A DNA stretch of 64,000 nucleotides from Sporopachydermia quercuum (taxonomy: Eukaryota; Ascomycota; Sporopachydermiomycetes; Sporopachydermiales; Sporopachydermiaceae): assembly GCA_001599295.1 (NCBI GenBank), contig BCGN01000003.1, positions 1,031,148 to 1,095,147 of the forward strand. Reading direction: 5' to 3'. The notes beneath the pieces were generated by a model that worked only from the letters and a program-made list of their open reading frames with translations, did no database searches and had not been told where the DNA came from. Position 1 is the stretch's first letter; the number at the start of each line of letters is the position of its first letter. The translations under genes and the position numbers were made by a program. Below are positions 48,470 to 58,966 of the stretch, one piece after another.

Positions 48470-50221
48470 ATTTTGGCTTTCAATACTTAGGAATCGTTAC
48501 TAACCAAACTAGTTCGTGCTATTTCTGAGTAAATCTCAGGTTAATGCTATCATTAGCAATGTTTCAAAAATGTTTCTGATGATGATATTATCTTTTCTAA
48601 ACACATCTAATGTACAAATAAAAATATAATACTCGATCCAAACACTTTGTAGGCCGCAGATTGATATCATGTAGCATTGCTTGTAGACCAAGGCTTGATT
48701 TTTGTATTTCGTTCAACATCGACAATAGCCCTCTATTTCTATATAACTCCAAATTTATCCTAACAGCGATGAGCAATTATAATTCTTGTTAATTGTTATT
48801 ATTCCTTAAGTTCAGTGTGTCAACAGTCCTATTTGAACGAACCTCTTGTGATCTCAATCATATCCTATTTTAAGTTTAAACTTATACGATATAAACGAAG
48901 AAACAGTCTTGGGATCACGTGCTTCACGTGACCGCTTTTCAATCAAAACAATTTTTCATTGTATTTTAACTTTTATATATAAAAGGAGTCCAATGGAAAC
49001 CTCCTCTTCTTCTTCCTAAGTGCAAATCTTTTTCTTGGTTCTTACTTGGAGCGGCTTTTAGATTATCAACATAATTTTATATGTATCAATGGAAACAAAC
49101 ATGGTATTAACATTGAATTACTTAATACACTATTGTAGTATGGTAGAGTAAGTAAAGATTATGAAGAAGCTGTCACTGGTTTTAAGCGTTGATTGATTTA
49201 TCTCATGTATTGCTTTGGATTAGCTAGAATGATTATGACTTTTAAGATAGCTGAGGATGTAAATGCAGGACACANATAAAATGGAATTCTTCGTTGATGA
49301 CTTGCATTCCAAAGCATGATATTTTTCAATCAATGATATTGATTTCGTTTCATATAGTGTAGCTGGGTTAAAATAGGGTGATAAACTAACATTAATATAG
49401 TGATTGTATGTTTAACTATTGAAAATCAATACTAAACAGTTCTGTTGTTATGAGGAAACTTTACACAATCGTATCTCGGTGAATCCTGAGCCTTAGATAT
49501 ACATGCACTACCATCTGAACAAATGACAGAACTGTGCGTTATTTTGTCAGTTGAAGCAATATCTAACAAATGATAGTGAACATATCCAGTGTAGGTTTAA
49601 CTCCAATCACGTAAACCTGGTGTCTTTGAATTATACTTAATGGTAAGTTTTCATACGCGCTTTTATGCAGGGTTTAACTGTCACTCAACTTGGAACTATA
49701 TATTGATATTTAAATGATGAAAAGTAAATGATATCAGTTCTGCTTCTGACCAAGTCATGAAGATACTCCTTTACCAAAGCTCTAGAATTACTCTGAATTA
49801 ATATCAATATCAAGATTGAGTGATACTTATTGCAACATGCATCAATTTGATCAATTGGAGGTATACTAACAGTCTCTACAGTGCTGTATAGTTCTCAGGC
49901 ATATATTATCCTTAAATATCCAATTATTTANTCCAAATTAAGTTTAGTTCATGTTTCACCATATAATCTTCAATAATACACATAATTGTATAGTATACTA
50001 TAGTTTGTTTATAGATAAGTAATGACACAGTAGTTGAATAACCATTCATCAAAATTTATACCAAATTGAAAACTTGTTGCTATACGATGCAGCAGAAATA
50101 TGTCCACTATGTATCATACCATAAATTGATAACGAATGTAACAGTGGAACAGTGGAACAGCTAACAACTTGTTTCAACTTAAAGCCAGATGACTAACATA
50201 TTATAAGTACCTCTTTCCCAA
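48470..50221. other. Oversized convergent gap (1.75 kb) with an internal promoter-like block
   Basis: Both flanking protein genes (RPS25 and SEC9) point into this gap, so neither needs a promoter here. Yet a promoter-like block occurs at 48916-49040 (separate entry). No frame of protein-coding quality follows. A transcript without a protein product is possible. Confidence 0.45.
48916..49040 (+). promoter_or_regulatory. Promoter-like block without a downstream protein gene
   Basis: Two CACGTG sites (48916-48921 and 48925-48930) sit 9 bases apart, centre to centre. A TATATATAAAAG box (about 48974-48985) follows, then a strongly pyrimidine-rich start-site-like tract ('cctcctcttcttcttcc' and 'ctttttcttggttctt'). 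The first ATG, at 48993, opens only eight codons before a stop. The order of elements looks like a highly expressed pol II gene on the plus strand. Confidence 0.5.
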
Positions 50222-51709
50222 TCAATGAATATTATCAAGACGAGCTCTATTGAGATGCACTTTGATATCAGCCTTATCAGTATCTCTTTCGATTTGATCT
50301 AATCTGTTATTCTGGCTGTCGATTTCCTCACCAGTTGCAATTGCAAGTCCTTTAAGTCTAACTGCTGCATCATACATAGTAGACAAGTTACCATGAATCT
50401 CCTCTTCTATTTGATCATCTTCCTCATCAGCTTCAAATTGGTACTTGCTAGCTTGCTGTTTGATCCGTTGTCTATCATATCGTTGACGAGTATCAGATTT
50501 CTCCTTCACCGGATTTCTGTTCTCCAAAACATTTTTGATTCTCTGTTCTGATTCATAAGCTGCTTGCCGTTGTCTCTCCATTTCGTACTTCTGTTCTTCA
50601 CGGGCAATTTTGATTTGAGCTTCTTTTTCTCTCAGCTTACTTTTAGAATTGAAGGGATTTCCCACATGAACGGCAAAAATGCTTCTGTTAAGTTTGGCAA
50701 TTTCTTTGGCTTGATCGTTAGCAATTTGATTTTGAGTGTCAGCCAAGGAAAGATTCTTCTCCACTGAATATAAACTAGCACCTTGTGATCCTAGCATTCC
50801 AAGAGTATTTTGGCCATGGATTTCTGCTTGGTTAGCCATTTGAAGAAAATTTCGCGTTTCTGCTAGTGTATCAAGCTTAGTATCCTTAATGTCTCGTTTG
50901 ATGCCTTCTACTTCTTCATCACTATTTTGTTCTTGAACTTGCTGCTGATCTTTTGGGAGGAAGTTAAAATCCGATTCATCATCTTCTGCTGGTGTTGCAT
51001 CAGCTGCAGCTCTACTTTTGCTATTGTAGCCTCCGCTGTTATAGTCATCTGATGAGATACCTCTCGTATTCGCAAAACGAGAAGATGCAAATCTGTTCTT
51101 GTTTGCTCCTTCAAACAATTCATTCTTAGCAGCTAATAACGTACTGGTCGTTTCACTTGAGTTAGTTCTCTTCAATGGTGCTCCGTTGTTGAACTGAGAG
51201 TAAGGCGAGCTAGTGCTATTAAAATCGGTGTGAGTGGAGCTTTGGTCGTAGCTTGAATAGCCTGAATGCACATTGTTGTCGGATATAGTTGGCTTTATAC
51301 TACTGTAAGGATTTCCATTAGAAGCGGAAGATATTCCACCTAAAGAATTGCTACTGTGATTATTGTTGAATTGCGAGGACCCATAGGCATAACCAGCCGA
51401 TGATGACGTAGTTGTTGATGGTTTCATATGGCTATAAGGATTGACAGTTGTTGTTGCTTTCATTGAAGCATAAGGATTGCTTCTATTGGTATTACCACCT
51501 CCAGCCTCAGCATTCATTTGACTGATAACCCCTCCTGTGTTTGGTTGAAGCGGTTGTTTATTTTTGTTCAGTTCGCTGGCATAATTTCCGAAAGCTGCAA
51601 ACTTGTTTTCTCGTTTGCTCCCAGTATTTACCGGGATTCCCTTCCGTTGCATATCATCCCGAATTTCATCTGGCGAATATTCCTTCTTTTTATTGAATAG
51701 TTTCTTCAT
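50222..51709 (-). CDS. SEC9: Plasma-membrane t-SNARE Sec9 (SNAP-25 family)
   Basis: A 495-residue protein that starts MKKLFNKKKEYSPDEIRDDM, as Sec9 does. The N-terminal half is disordered and carries repeated NPY units (NPYASM, NPYSHM, NPYSSI). The C-terminal half has two SNARE helices: Qb (~residues 278-340, 'LDTLAETRNFLQMANQAEIHGQNTLGML') quoted here only to mark the zero-layer Gln in 'HGQNTL', and Qc (~435-495, 'GEEIDSQNNRLDQIERDTDKA') with its Gln in 'DSQNN'. I see no cysteine, so no palmitoylated linker, as in yeast Sec9 (651 aa; the N-terminus is shorter here). It pairs with Sso1/2 and Snc1/2 in exocytosis. SEC1 lies 10 kb away. Confidence 0.95.
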   Translation of the reverse strand: MKKLFNKKKEYSPDEIRDDMQRKGIPVNTGSKRENKFAAFGNYASELNKNKQPLQPNTGGVISQMNAEAGGGNTNRSNPYASMKATTTVNPYSHMKPSTTTSSSAGYAYGSSQFNNNHSSNSLGGISSASNGNPYSSIKPTISDNNVHSGYSSYDQSSTHTDFNSTSSPYSQFNNGAPLKRTNSSETTSTLLAAKNELFEGANKNRFASSRFANTRGISSDDYNSGGYNSKSRAAADATPAEDDESDFNFLPKDQQQVQEQNSDEEVEGIKRDIKDTKLDTLAETRNFLQMANQAEIHGQNTLGMLGSQGASLYSVEKNLSLADTQNQIANDQAKEIAKLNRSIFAVHVGNPFNSKSKLREKEAQIKIAREEQKYEMERQRQAAYESEQRIKNVLENRNPVKEKSDTRQRYDRQRIKQQASKYQFEADEEDDQIEEEIHGNLSTMYDAAVRLKGLAIATGEEIDSQNNRLDQIERDTDKADIKVHLNRARLDNIH

Positions 51710-52725
51710 AGTTGTATTGTATTTAAATGACTAATTAGATGTAGTACAACAAGGAGCCTCTTTGAGGTAGAGCTGATGTCCTAAGATTGGTGTGAAGCAA
51801 ACGAACAACTAGAGCTTGGGGATTCCATTCTCTGAACCGATGAGTTCTTGATCTAATAATTAAGTATTGTTTAGCTTTACCTTTTGTTTCATAATTGTTC
51901 TCCAGTGATTTACAAATAACATCGGCGTGGTATAATTGATATAGTAAAGTGATGATAAAACATTGTGGTTTGAGGAAATGTCCTGGGTGATGGTGTCCAG
52001 TAAAGAGATCCAAAATAGGAAGTACGAGGGCGATACGAGCTATTGAGGAAATGGGGACAAAAATTCTGTGGGAAATGAAATGTTTGGTAAGATTAATAAG
52101 TAATAAACGATAGGTATGAGTGTTTTATATCATTATACGCTTATAATCTTATAATATAATTCTTGAATGCTTAATGCAAGAGTGTGTGGTATCTGTATGG
52201 TAGTANTCAGCGGACAGTAATTTATATTATATGTTTGAGGCGCTGGGAGAAATAAGGGTCCGAAAGTGTGTATTGATGATTATGTGATACTTTTTACGGT
52301 TGTTATCATTTCCGGAATGTTATAGTGATGGAAGGTAGGCGAAAGACAAGATATTAATACATGATTTAGGAAAGAAATATTGTTATTATCCCAGAACTTA
52401 AGATTGGAGCTTCCTTCCCCTTACAAATTGCTGTGAAATTTGTTCAAAAGGTTTCTAGTAAATAATTATGTTTTGTTGATTACTCCTCCATTCTACTCCG
52501 TAAACTAAAGGATTTATGTGCATATGCCGCAGAAAATCAATTTAAACTTTACAGCTTGATTCGTTCATGCATAACTATGCATGAATATGAGAAGACTTAT
52601 TATGTTAATGAAAAGTTCGCTCACTGAGTAGTTTGATTACTTTTCTTTAATCTGGAAAATCATTAACAAAACGGTTTATTAATAAACAGAAGGGTTATAG
52701 ATAGTTATATGCATATTACAGCTAG
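51710..52725. other. Divergent intergenic region SEC9/DPH6
   Basis: About 1 kb holding two promoters. The frame at 51735-52013 is not protein-like. One ambiguous base lies near 52206. Confidence 0.45.
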
Positions 52726-54645
52726 ATGGGAATGAAGGTAGTTGGGTTGTTTTCTGGTGGAAAAGATTCCACATTCAACATTGGCTACTGCCTGCTGAAT
52801 GGCCATGAACTGATAGCATTAGCTAATCTTCATCCAGTAGAACTGGAAACTGACGAAATTGATAGTTATATGTTTCAAACTGTGGGGCATTCGTTGATTT
52901 CTAAGTACGCCGAATGCCTCGATGTTCCAATATATAGAACTGCAATAAAAGGTAAATCAATTTGTACAGGATTAGAGTACTCTGAAACAGAATCGGATGA
53001 GACCGAAGATCTATATAGATTGTTGTCTGAGGCGAAAAGCAACCATAGAGACCTGGAAGGTGTTTCTGTTGGGGCGATTCTTTCATCTTATCAAAGAACA
53101 CGAGTGGAAGACGTGTGCAAAAGACTAGGCCTTACGTGTCTTTCTTACTTATGGCAACGAGATCAAAAGGAGCTTCTAAATGAGATAATCACAAGTGGGT
53201 TAGATGTAAGGTTAGTGAAAGTGGCCGCAATTGGCTTAGGTAAAGATGATCTGGGAAAGAGTTTATCACAATTACAAACAAAGTTGCTGAAACTCAATGA
53301 AATGTATGATGTACATCCATGTGGTGAAGGTGGAGAGTTTGAGACTGTTGTATTGGATGCCCCATTTTTCAAGAAACGACTGGAGATCATCAAATCAGAC
53401 ACCATAGAACATTCGACAGGTGATGTATTCTATCTCCACATTGAAGCTGAAGTGGTTGACAAACTTGGCTACTTTTTCGATGTAGAAGAGTTTAGAAACA
53501 GATTCTCTCAGCCGTCTCTTTTAGAGGAAGAATTTGAGGAAATGAAAGTTCACTTAAAAGAATTGCAATCGGTGCCAGAAATCAGTAGTTTACAAATAGA
53601 AGAGAAAGATGATTCAAAGGTAGTTGAAATCAGAAAATCAATCACCTCGTACGGAAACAGAACGTATATCAGTAACTTGACGTCTGATAAGGGATCTATA
53701 GAGGAACAAGTCATTGATGTATTTTCTGACTTGAAAGAAGCATTGGGCACAAAAGATTTAACATTTAATAGCATATTTTCTCTCTGCTTGCTGATTGCCT
53801 CAATGGATAAGTTTCAATCCATCAATGAGATATATGCGAAATATTTCAAAGAACCACTACCACCATCCAGAGTTTGCGTTGAAACAACGCTACCACCCAA
53901 ATGTCAACTGCTATTATCGGCAGTTGCCCCAAGCAACAGTTATCGAGGACTCTTGAAACAAGGTCTCCATGTTCAGGGTCATAGCTATTGGGCTCCAGCA
54001 AATATTGGTCCTTATTCGCAAGCTATAATGGAACCTGAAGGTCTCGTTACAATATCTGGACAAATCGCTTTGATACCCAATAAAATGACGCTGGTTGATA
54101 GTGCAGATCTTGCATTACAAGTAGTTTTGAGTCTACAACATATGAAAAGAATCAAAGATGTTTTGTCGGTTAATGAGACTATTTATGCTGTTGCTTATAC
54201 AACTACAACACAAGCGGTTGCTCTGATAGTAAAAGCCTGGAAAACCTACAGTAAAGAAGAGGAACGAACAAGGCTTATTGTAGTTGAAGTTACGGCTCTT
54301 CCAAAGAATGCAATAGTGGAATGGTCGTGTCTAGCCTTCAAACAGTCAGGTATAATCAGTTATGATAGCGATGAAGAAGAAGAGACAGTCGAGCGACCAT
54401 TAGACAGTGACAACGTCAAATACAGCGCACCATTTTCCCAGCCAAACAATTTTTCATTTATTGAAGTGAATAAACAGATCGTTTCACCGGAAAGTAAGAT
54501 TTCAAAAGCTCACTGTATCCTGTTTACTAGATTGAAACATTTGAGTGATATAGTAGAATATGAAGAGGTCATTCCTGTGCAGAGAGTATGGGACTGGAAT
54601 GGGAATGAGTGTACGCAAGCATCAGTATATATTGGTGAAAGCTAG
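52726..54645 (+). CDS. DPH6: Diphthine-ammonia ligase Dph6
   Basis: A 639-residue fusion. The N-terminal ATP-pyrophosphatase (N-type) domain (~1-235) carries 'GLFSGGKDST' (ATP loop), 'HELIALANLHP', 'GAILSSYQRTRVE' and 'HPCGEGGEFETVVLD'. Two YjgF/RidA-like domains follow (about 300-410 and 420-640); the second has 'NIGPYSQAI' and 'LVTISGQIAL'. S. cerevisiae Dph6 (YLR143W, 685 aa) shares this layout and makes the last amidation step of diphthamide on elongation factor 2, using ATP and ammonium. Either M1 or M3 could start; M1 at 52726 is the first in-frame ATG. CTG codons fall at hydrophobic positions, suggesting CTG = Leu. Confidence 0.95.
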   Translation: MGMKVVGLFSGGKDSTFNIGYCLLNGHELIALANLHPVELETDEIDSYMFQTVGHSLISKYAECLDVPIYRTAIKGKSICTGLEYSETESDETEDLYRLLSEAKSNHRDLEGVSVGAILSSYQRTRVEDVCKRLGLTCLSYLWQRDQKELLNEIITSGLDVRLVKVAAIGLGKDDLGKSLSQLQTKLLKLNEMYDVHPCGEGGEFETVVLDAPFFKKRLEIIKSDTIEHSTGDVFYLHIEAEVVDKLGYFFDVEEFRNRFSQPSLLEEEFEEMKVHLKELQSVPEISSLQIEEKDDSKVVEIRKSITSYGNRTYISNLTSDKGSIEEQVIDVFSDLKEALGTKDLTFNSIFSLCLLIASMDKFQSINEIYAKYFKEPLPPSRVCVETTLPPKCQLLLSAVAPSNSYRGLLKQGLHVQGHSYWAPANIGPYSQAIMEPEGLVTISGQIALIPNKMTLVDSADLALQVVLSLQHMKRIKDVLSVNETIYAVAYTTTTQAVALIVKAWKTYSKEEERTRLIVVEVTALPKNAIVEWSCLAFKQSGIISYDSDEEEETVERPLDSDNVKYSAPFSQPNNFSFIEVNKQIVSPESKISKAHCILFTRLKHLSDIVEYEEVIPVQRVWDWNGNECTQASVYIGES

Positions 54646-55164
54646 AAATAGGGTATTAGATGATAAAAAATATAACTTGCCTGTGTATAAGTAAAACGTG
54701 AAATTAATATAGAAAAGAAGATAAATGAATTGAGATTTTTGGGAAGAGTATCGCTAAAAATTATACTATTATTTCTAACATTATATGATGTAAATACCTA
54801 TTTGTATGCACGTGATGTGCACATATTAGTACTTTAGACTGTCACAACTTTGTCTTAGTAAACTTTGTACCTGTATTGCCAGAATAGGAAATAATCTTGA
54901 ACTTTGAATGTTCTTCCAGGTAATGTCAAATTCAAATATGCAAGAGTGTGAACAGACAACTCAAACATTGGGGTGGAACTCACGCACACTCAGGCAATGG
55001 ACTCACATACTCTAGTCTGAAGCAAACCACAAACATCTAGCTGTATCTTTCATATATTGATATAATCCTTATATGAAGATAGTGTGGTTGTGAATCAAAA
55101 AGACGTTTATTGTTCATCAACGAATCAATATCGGAACACATATATATAACGCATAATATCAGAA
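54646..55164. promoter_or_regulatory. RPL6 promoter region
   Basis: About 520 bases. A CACGTG at 54809-54814 sits inside the inverted repeat 'gcacgtgatgtgcac', about 350 bases before the RPL6 ATG. No other gene is seen. Confidence 0.45.
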
Positions 55165-56149
55165 ATGAGTGTAAGTGAAAAATTAGAAAGAATGAGAATG
55201 GAAATGAAGCCAAAATAGACAGAATGAACATGTTATCCAAATAGTAGGTAGCAAGATCAACAATGAGATACACAACAGAAGCAACAGTAAACAAGTCAAA
55301 ACTTTATAGACTAGTTGAGGTAATAGGAAGTTATTCGATGTTAGTGTTTTCCAATTATCCATTATCCAGTTTCTTGTTCATCAGCAAGCAGAATGAAAGC
55401 AAATGATAGTGTGCGACAAAGCAACGAATGATTAACAATGCAACCAACCAGCAGAACGATTATTATCCATTTCAGAAGTGGTATTTGATATTTAATCTTT
55501 TAACGCAACTACAAAGTAAAATTTTAAGAGTTCGGTCTATTTTCAGGTTTCGTTTGAAATATTCTTATCAGGATTGCCTGTTCCTAAGCCATGAGCTATT
55601 GATACTAACATTATATTGCAGGCCGTTACAGCCCCCAAGTGGTACACTGCCGAAGACGCTCCAGTCCCCAAGGTCTCAAGAAAGACCAACAAGCCCCAAA
55701 AGCTTAGAGCCTCTATCCAACCTGGTGCCGTTCTCATCTTGCTTGCCGGTCGATTCCGAGGAAAGAGAGTTGTCTACCTTAAGTCTTTGGAAGACAACAC
55801 TCTTTTGGTTTCCGGACCTTTCAAGGTTAACGGAGTTCCTTTGAGAAGAGTCAATGCTAGATACGTCATTGCCACTTCTACCAAGGTTGATGTTTCCAGT
55901 GTTGATGTTTCCAAGTTCGACGTTGCTTATTTCGCCAGAGAGAAGACCAGTAAGGCCGCTGCTGGTGAAGCTGAATTCTTTGGTGATGCTCCTGCTAAGA
56001 AGACCATCAAGGAAGAACGTGTTGCTGATCAAAAGTCAGTCGACAAAGCTCTTATTGGTGAAATCAAGAAGACTCCTCTTTTAAAACAATACCTTGCCAG
56101 CAGCTTCAGCTTGAAGAAGGGCGACAGACCTCATTTGATGAAGTTCTAA
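55165..56149 (+). CDS. RPL6: 60S ribosomal protein eL6 (Rpl6), two exons
   Basis: Exon 1 is only ATG AGT (55165-55170). The intron is 55171-55621 (GTAAGT donor, perfect TACTAAC at 55603-55609, TTGCAG acceptor). Exon 2 is 55622-56149. The spliced protein is 177 aa and begins [10 protein letters not shown], matching yeast Rpl6 'MSAQKAPKWY' (176 aa). '[17 protein letters not shown]' and '[20 protein letters not shown]' are nearly invariant, and the end 'DRPHLMKF' also matches. It lies on the 60S solvent side. Strong codon bias toward C-ending and AAG codons indicates high expression. In S. cerevisiae RPL6A and RPL6B also have an intron after a few codons. Confidence 0.97.
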
Positions 56150-57106
56150 GCAATCCATGACTTAGAGCTGATATTTGTTGGTTATAGCGATTATTATATA
56201 ACTTTAAGATAAGGTTGTTGGATGTATTTATATGAATCAATACTTCAAGCCCTAATTTCTATAATCAATGATACTATTAATGGAAATAATTGGAAAAAAT
56301 CATTTTATTTACTTATGATCAGTTCAGTAATGTAAATTAGATTCGCACTTCCCAAAATATATTAGGTGCCTCACTGACTGTTGATGGTATGTTGGCTCTT
56401 CCGTAGGGATAATATGTTGATGAGTTTCAGACATAACAGGACGTAGTAACTAATGCAAGGTAAATTACTGAATTCTGGTAGTTATTGAATCATCAATAGT
56501 TAATCTCCTTTTATTTTTCCTTAATTGCTTTTTTCCCACATTATCTTCAATTTATAATCTCATTCTGATCGTAAAGAGATGAAAATTTTGGAGACTATTC
56601 GCATTAATCGTTTCCGAAGTTTCTACCGTAAACCATCTCCAGAACATCCCCTCTATTGATAGCTTCCATCTAATTATCAAAACATTCGAGCAAGTTTCAA
56701 CCAAAGACAAATTCCCACCTAAGAAATCAATATGTTCTTCTTGAATATTATAGAACAACTCAATATAATCATTGCAGTTGGATTGTTTATTCCCACCTTC
56801 TTTTCTTCCCACTGTATTAGCCTATTCTTTGCTCTGTTATTTGTTTCCTTATTAATGATCACACTATCATTAATTTATCTGCATCGATGGGCATTCTCAA
56901 GCTCATATTAATAACGGAAACTATTATTACCTCATCATATCCGAAGTTCTGTCCCATCAACTAACTGTTCCTCAAACGAGCTCTCTTAGTATTTACTCCG
57001 CTCCTTGTACACAATATGCTTTCAACTCTAACAGCTGCTATTACTCTTCCCCACCATCAAATCAACCCATTGATATCCTCACACTACTATAATACATTGC
57101 TACATA
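56150..57106. other. Intergenic, RPL6 3' end and promoter of the Q/N-rich gene
   Basis: About 960 AT-rich bases. No supported gene on either strand; the frame at 56552-56812 (minus) lacks protein-like character. Confidence 0.45.
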
Positions 57107-58966
57107 ATGGAAAACGAACCCGGGTTTGCTACCGAAGCCCGCAAAGTAATCGAGTTCCGTAATCAGCTTCTAGATCTCCTCGCTAGCACAAACCTACCGG
57201 AGGAATACAATCAGCTGAAAAAGAACTATGAACGTTTGGTGGTTGAAAAAAAGCTTCGTAGAGAGCTTGAGAAGGCTCAGGAGGTTAACTCTTATCGCCA
57301 GGATGGCAGGCTTGACCTAATTCGGGCTGCAGAGCGCGATAATGATAACGGAAATAGGGAGAGATTGGAAATGGCTCTAACAGAGGAATCAGATGATTTT
57401 TCCCAGTTAAATAAACAAGAAACAGATAACAGTGACAGGAAAACGAATACTTCACTTGTAAATAGTGAAAACAGTACATATCCAGTAATAGGGACGAATT
57501 CCTACCTAGATGTTTCTTTGGACCAGTCTGTAACCAACCAGTCTCAAATTCCAGGTGGACCTGGCAGGCCCGAGCGTAACATTAACTACGCTGAGGCTCC
57601 TAATGGAGTCCCAATTGAACTGTACCAAGCGGCAATGAATATGAATATGAATACGAATGTAGATACGATTAACAAGGATAACCAATTAACAAGCATGGGA
57701 AGTTATGGCTTCCAGATACCAGGCTTGATACAGCAGGTGCCACAAGGAATATTTCAGCCACAAGAAATGACTGTGCCGCAGCCGTCTTTCCCAATAGGGA
57801 TACAATCATCTCAGCCACAGTTTTCAAGCCAGCCTTTAGTCTCATATCCTTTTAATCTCTCGCAACAAATCCCATCGCAATCTACTAACTCATCATCAAA
57901 TACAAGAAATATGCAACCGGTTCCAATTCAGGGCCAATTCCCATTACAATCAATTGATTATCAGCAACTTCAGCAGTTTCAACAATTCCAGCAGTTCCAG
58001 CAATTACAACGACAGTTCCAACAAATGCAGCAACTACAGCAGCTACAATCATCATCGCCGATTTCATCGCCTATGTCTACGTCAATACCAATACAGTCGC
58101 TATCATCAGTGCCTATGCCCATTGGTTCCAATATGATGCCTAGTAACAATCCTAGCTTCCCAAGCATTCCAATAAATTCAATTACATCTCTTCCTCTTCC
58201 TATATCCTCTTCAGCCAACATCCCATCAACAATGACTCATATATCTCAACCAGGACTTGACTTCGGGTCACCAGCGGATAAAAATAACTCTTCCGAACAA
58301 TCTGAGAAGTATGTTCCTACTGCTATGAATAGTATCCTGAATTCGAATAGTACGAATAATTCTAGCAGTGATTTTGAAAAGTATCTTTCAAAGAACGGCG
58401 GCTTCTATAAAGAAGTTCCATCTGAACCGAAAGGATACAAATCACAATATGACAACAGCCATAATAACATTCGTAATCATAATCAAAATACTCACAATAA
58501 CTATCATAAGGACAGAAGGAGGAACCAACGTTATGAGTCATTGAGCAAAAGAGGAGATTCACAGCAAGACCGTGAAAGAGATCGTTTCGTATATGAGAGA
58601 TATGCTATGTATGGAGATGATGATGGTGCTAATAATCAGCAGAAGGAAAGTAATAATGACAAGAGAAAAGAGAAAGAAAAGGAAAAGGAAAATGAGAAGG
58701 AAAACAACAATGAGAATGAGAAGAATAATGAGGATGCTAATGAACCACAACCTCCAAACCAATTGAATACCGCATCTGGTTCTGATACAATATTACCCCT
58801 TAGTAATATTGAAGCTATGAAGGCCAAAGTGAAGAACAGTAAGAAGAACAAGAAGCAAGGTACCATTAATGGTAATTATAGAAACTATAGTGGTAATGGA
58901 AATAACAGCAAGATCACTTATGGATTAGAGCATCAATTATATGGGGATGAAGAACTATCATACTAG
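57107..58966 (+). CDS. Unrecognised Gln/Asn/Ser-rich protein with N-terminal coiled coil
   Basis: A 619-residue protein I cannot assign. Residues ~10-75 look like an amphipathic helix or coiled coil ('VIEFRNQLLDLLAS' then 'RLVVEKKLRRELEKAQE'). Residues ~140-370 are rich in P, Q, S and M with a Q/F/L-rich tract (57957-58050, QQFQQFQQ pattern). Residues ~385-480 are Asn/Ser-rich, with many NN pairs. A charged Glu/Lys/Asn stretch runs at ~505-550. A Lys-rich patch and a possibly conserved end 'TYGLEHQLYGDEELSY' close it. The composition is prion-like, as in yeast RNA-granule and transcription regulators. A basic patch (~585-600) may be a nuclear signal. The ordered ends suggest short conserved motifs around a disordered middle. 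Confidence 0.8.
   Translation: MENEPGFATEARKVIEFRNQLLDLLASTNLPEEYNQLKKNYERLVVEKKLRRELEKAQEVNSYRQDGRLDLIRAAERDNDNGNRERLEMALTEESDDFSQLNKQETDNSDRKTNTSLVNSENSTYPVIGTNSYLDVSLDQSVTNQSQIPGGPGRPERNINYAEAPNGVPIELYQAAMNMNMNTNVDTINKDNQLTSMGSYGFQIPGLIQQVPQGIFQPQEMTVPQPSFPIGIQSSQPQFSSQPLVSYPFNLSQQIPSQSTNSSSNTRNMQPVPIQGQFPLQSIDYQQLQQFQQFQQFQQLQRQFQQMQQLQQLQSSSPISSPMSTSIPIQSLSSVPMPIGSNMMPSNNPSFPSIPINSITSLPLPISSSANIPSTMTHISQPGLDFGSPADKNNSSEQSEKYVPTAMNSILNSNSTNNSSSDFEKYLSKNGGFYKEVPSEPKGYKSQYDNSHNNIRNHNQNTHNNYHKDRRRNQRYESLSKRGDSQQDRERDRFVYERYAMYGDDDGANNQQKESNNDKRKEKEKEKENEKENNNENEKNNEDANEPQPPNQLNTASGSDTILPLSNIEAMKAKVKNSKKNKKQGTINGNYRNYSGNGNNSKITYGLEHQLYGDEELSY

Noticed and set aside
48916-48985. Point-centromere-like start (RTCACGTG, the CDEI type)
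   Set aside because: The AT-rich stretch after it is too short and no CDEIII-like TTCCGAA core follows. A TATA box and pyrimidine tract make a promoter the better reading.
52726-54645. CTG-Ser clade membership
   Set aside because: CTG codons in the DPH6-like protein fall at hydrophobic core positions (e.g. HELIALA), favouring leucine. A genome-wide test of CTG positions would settle it.
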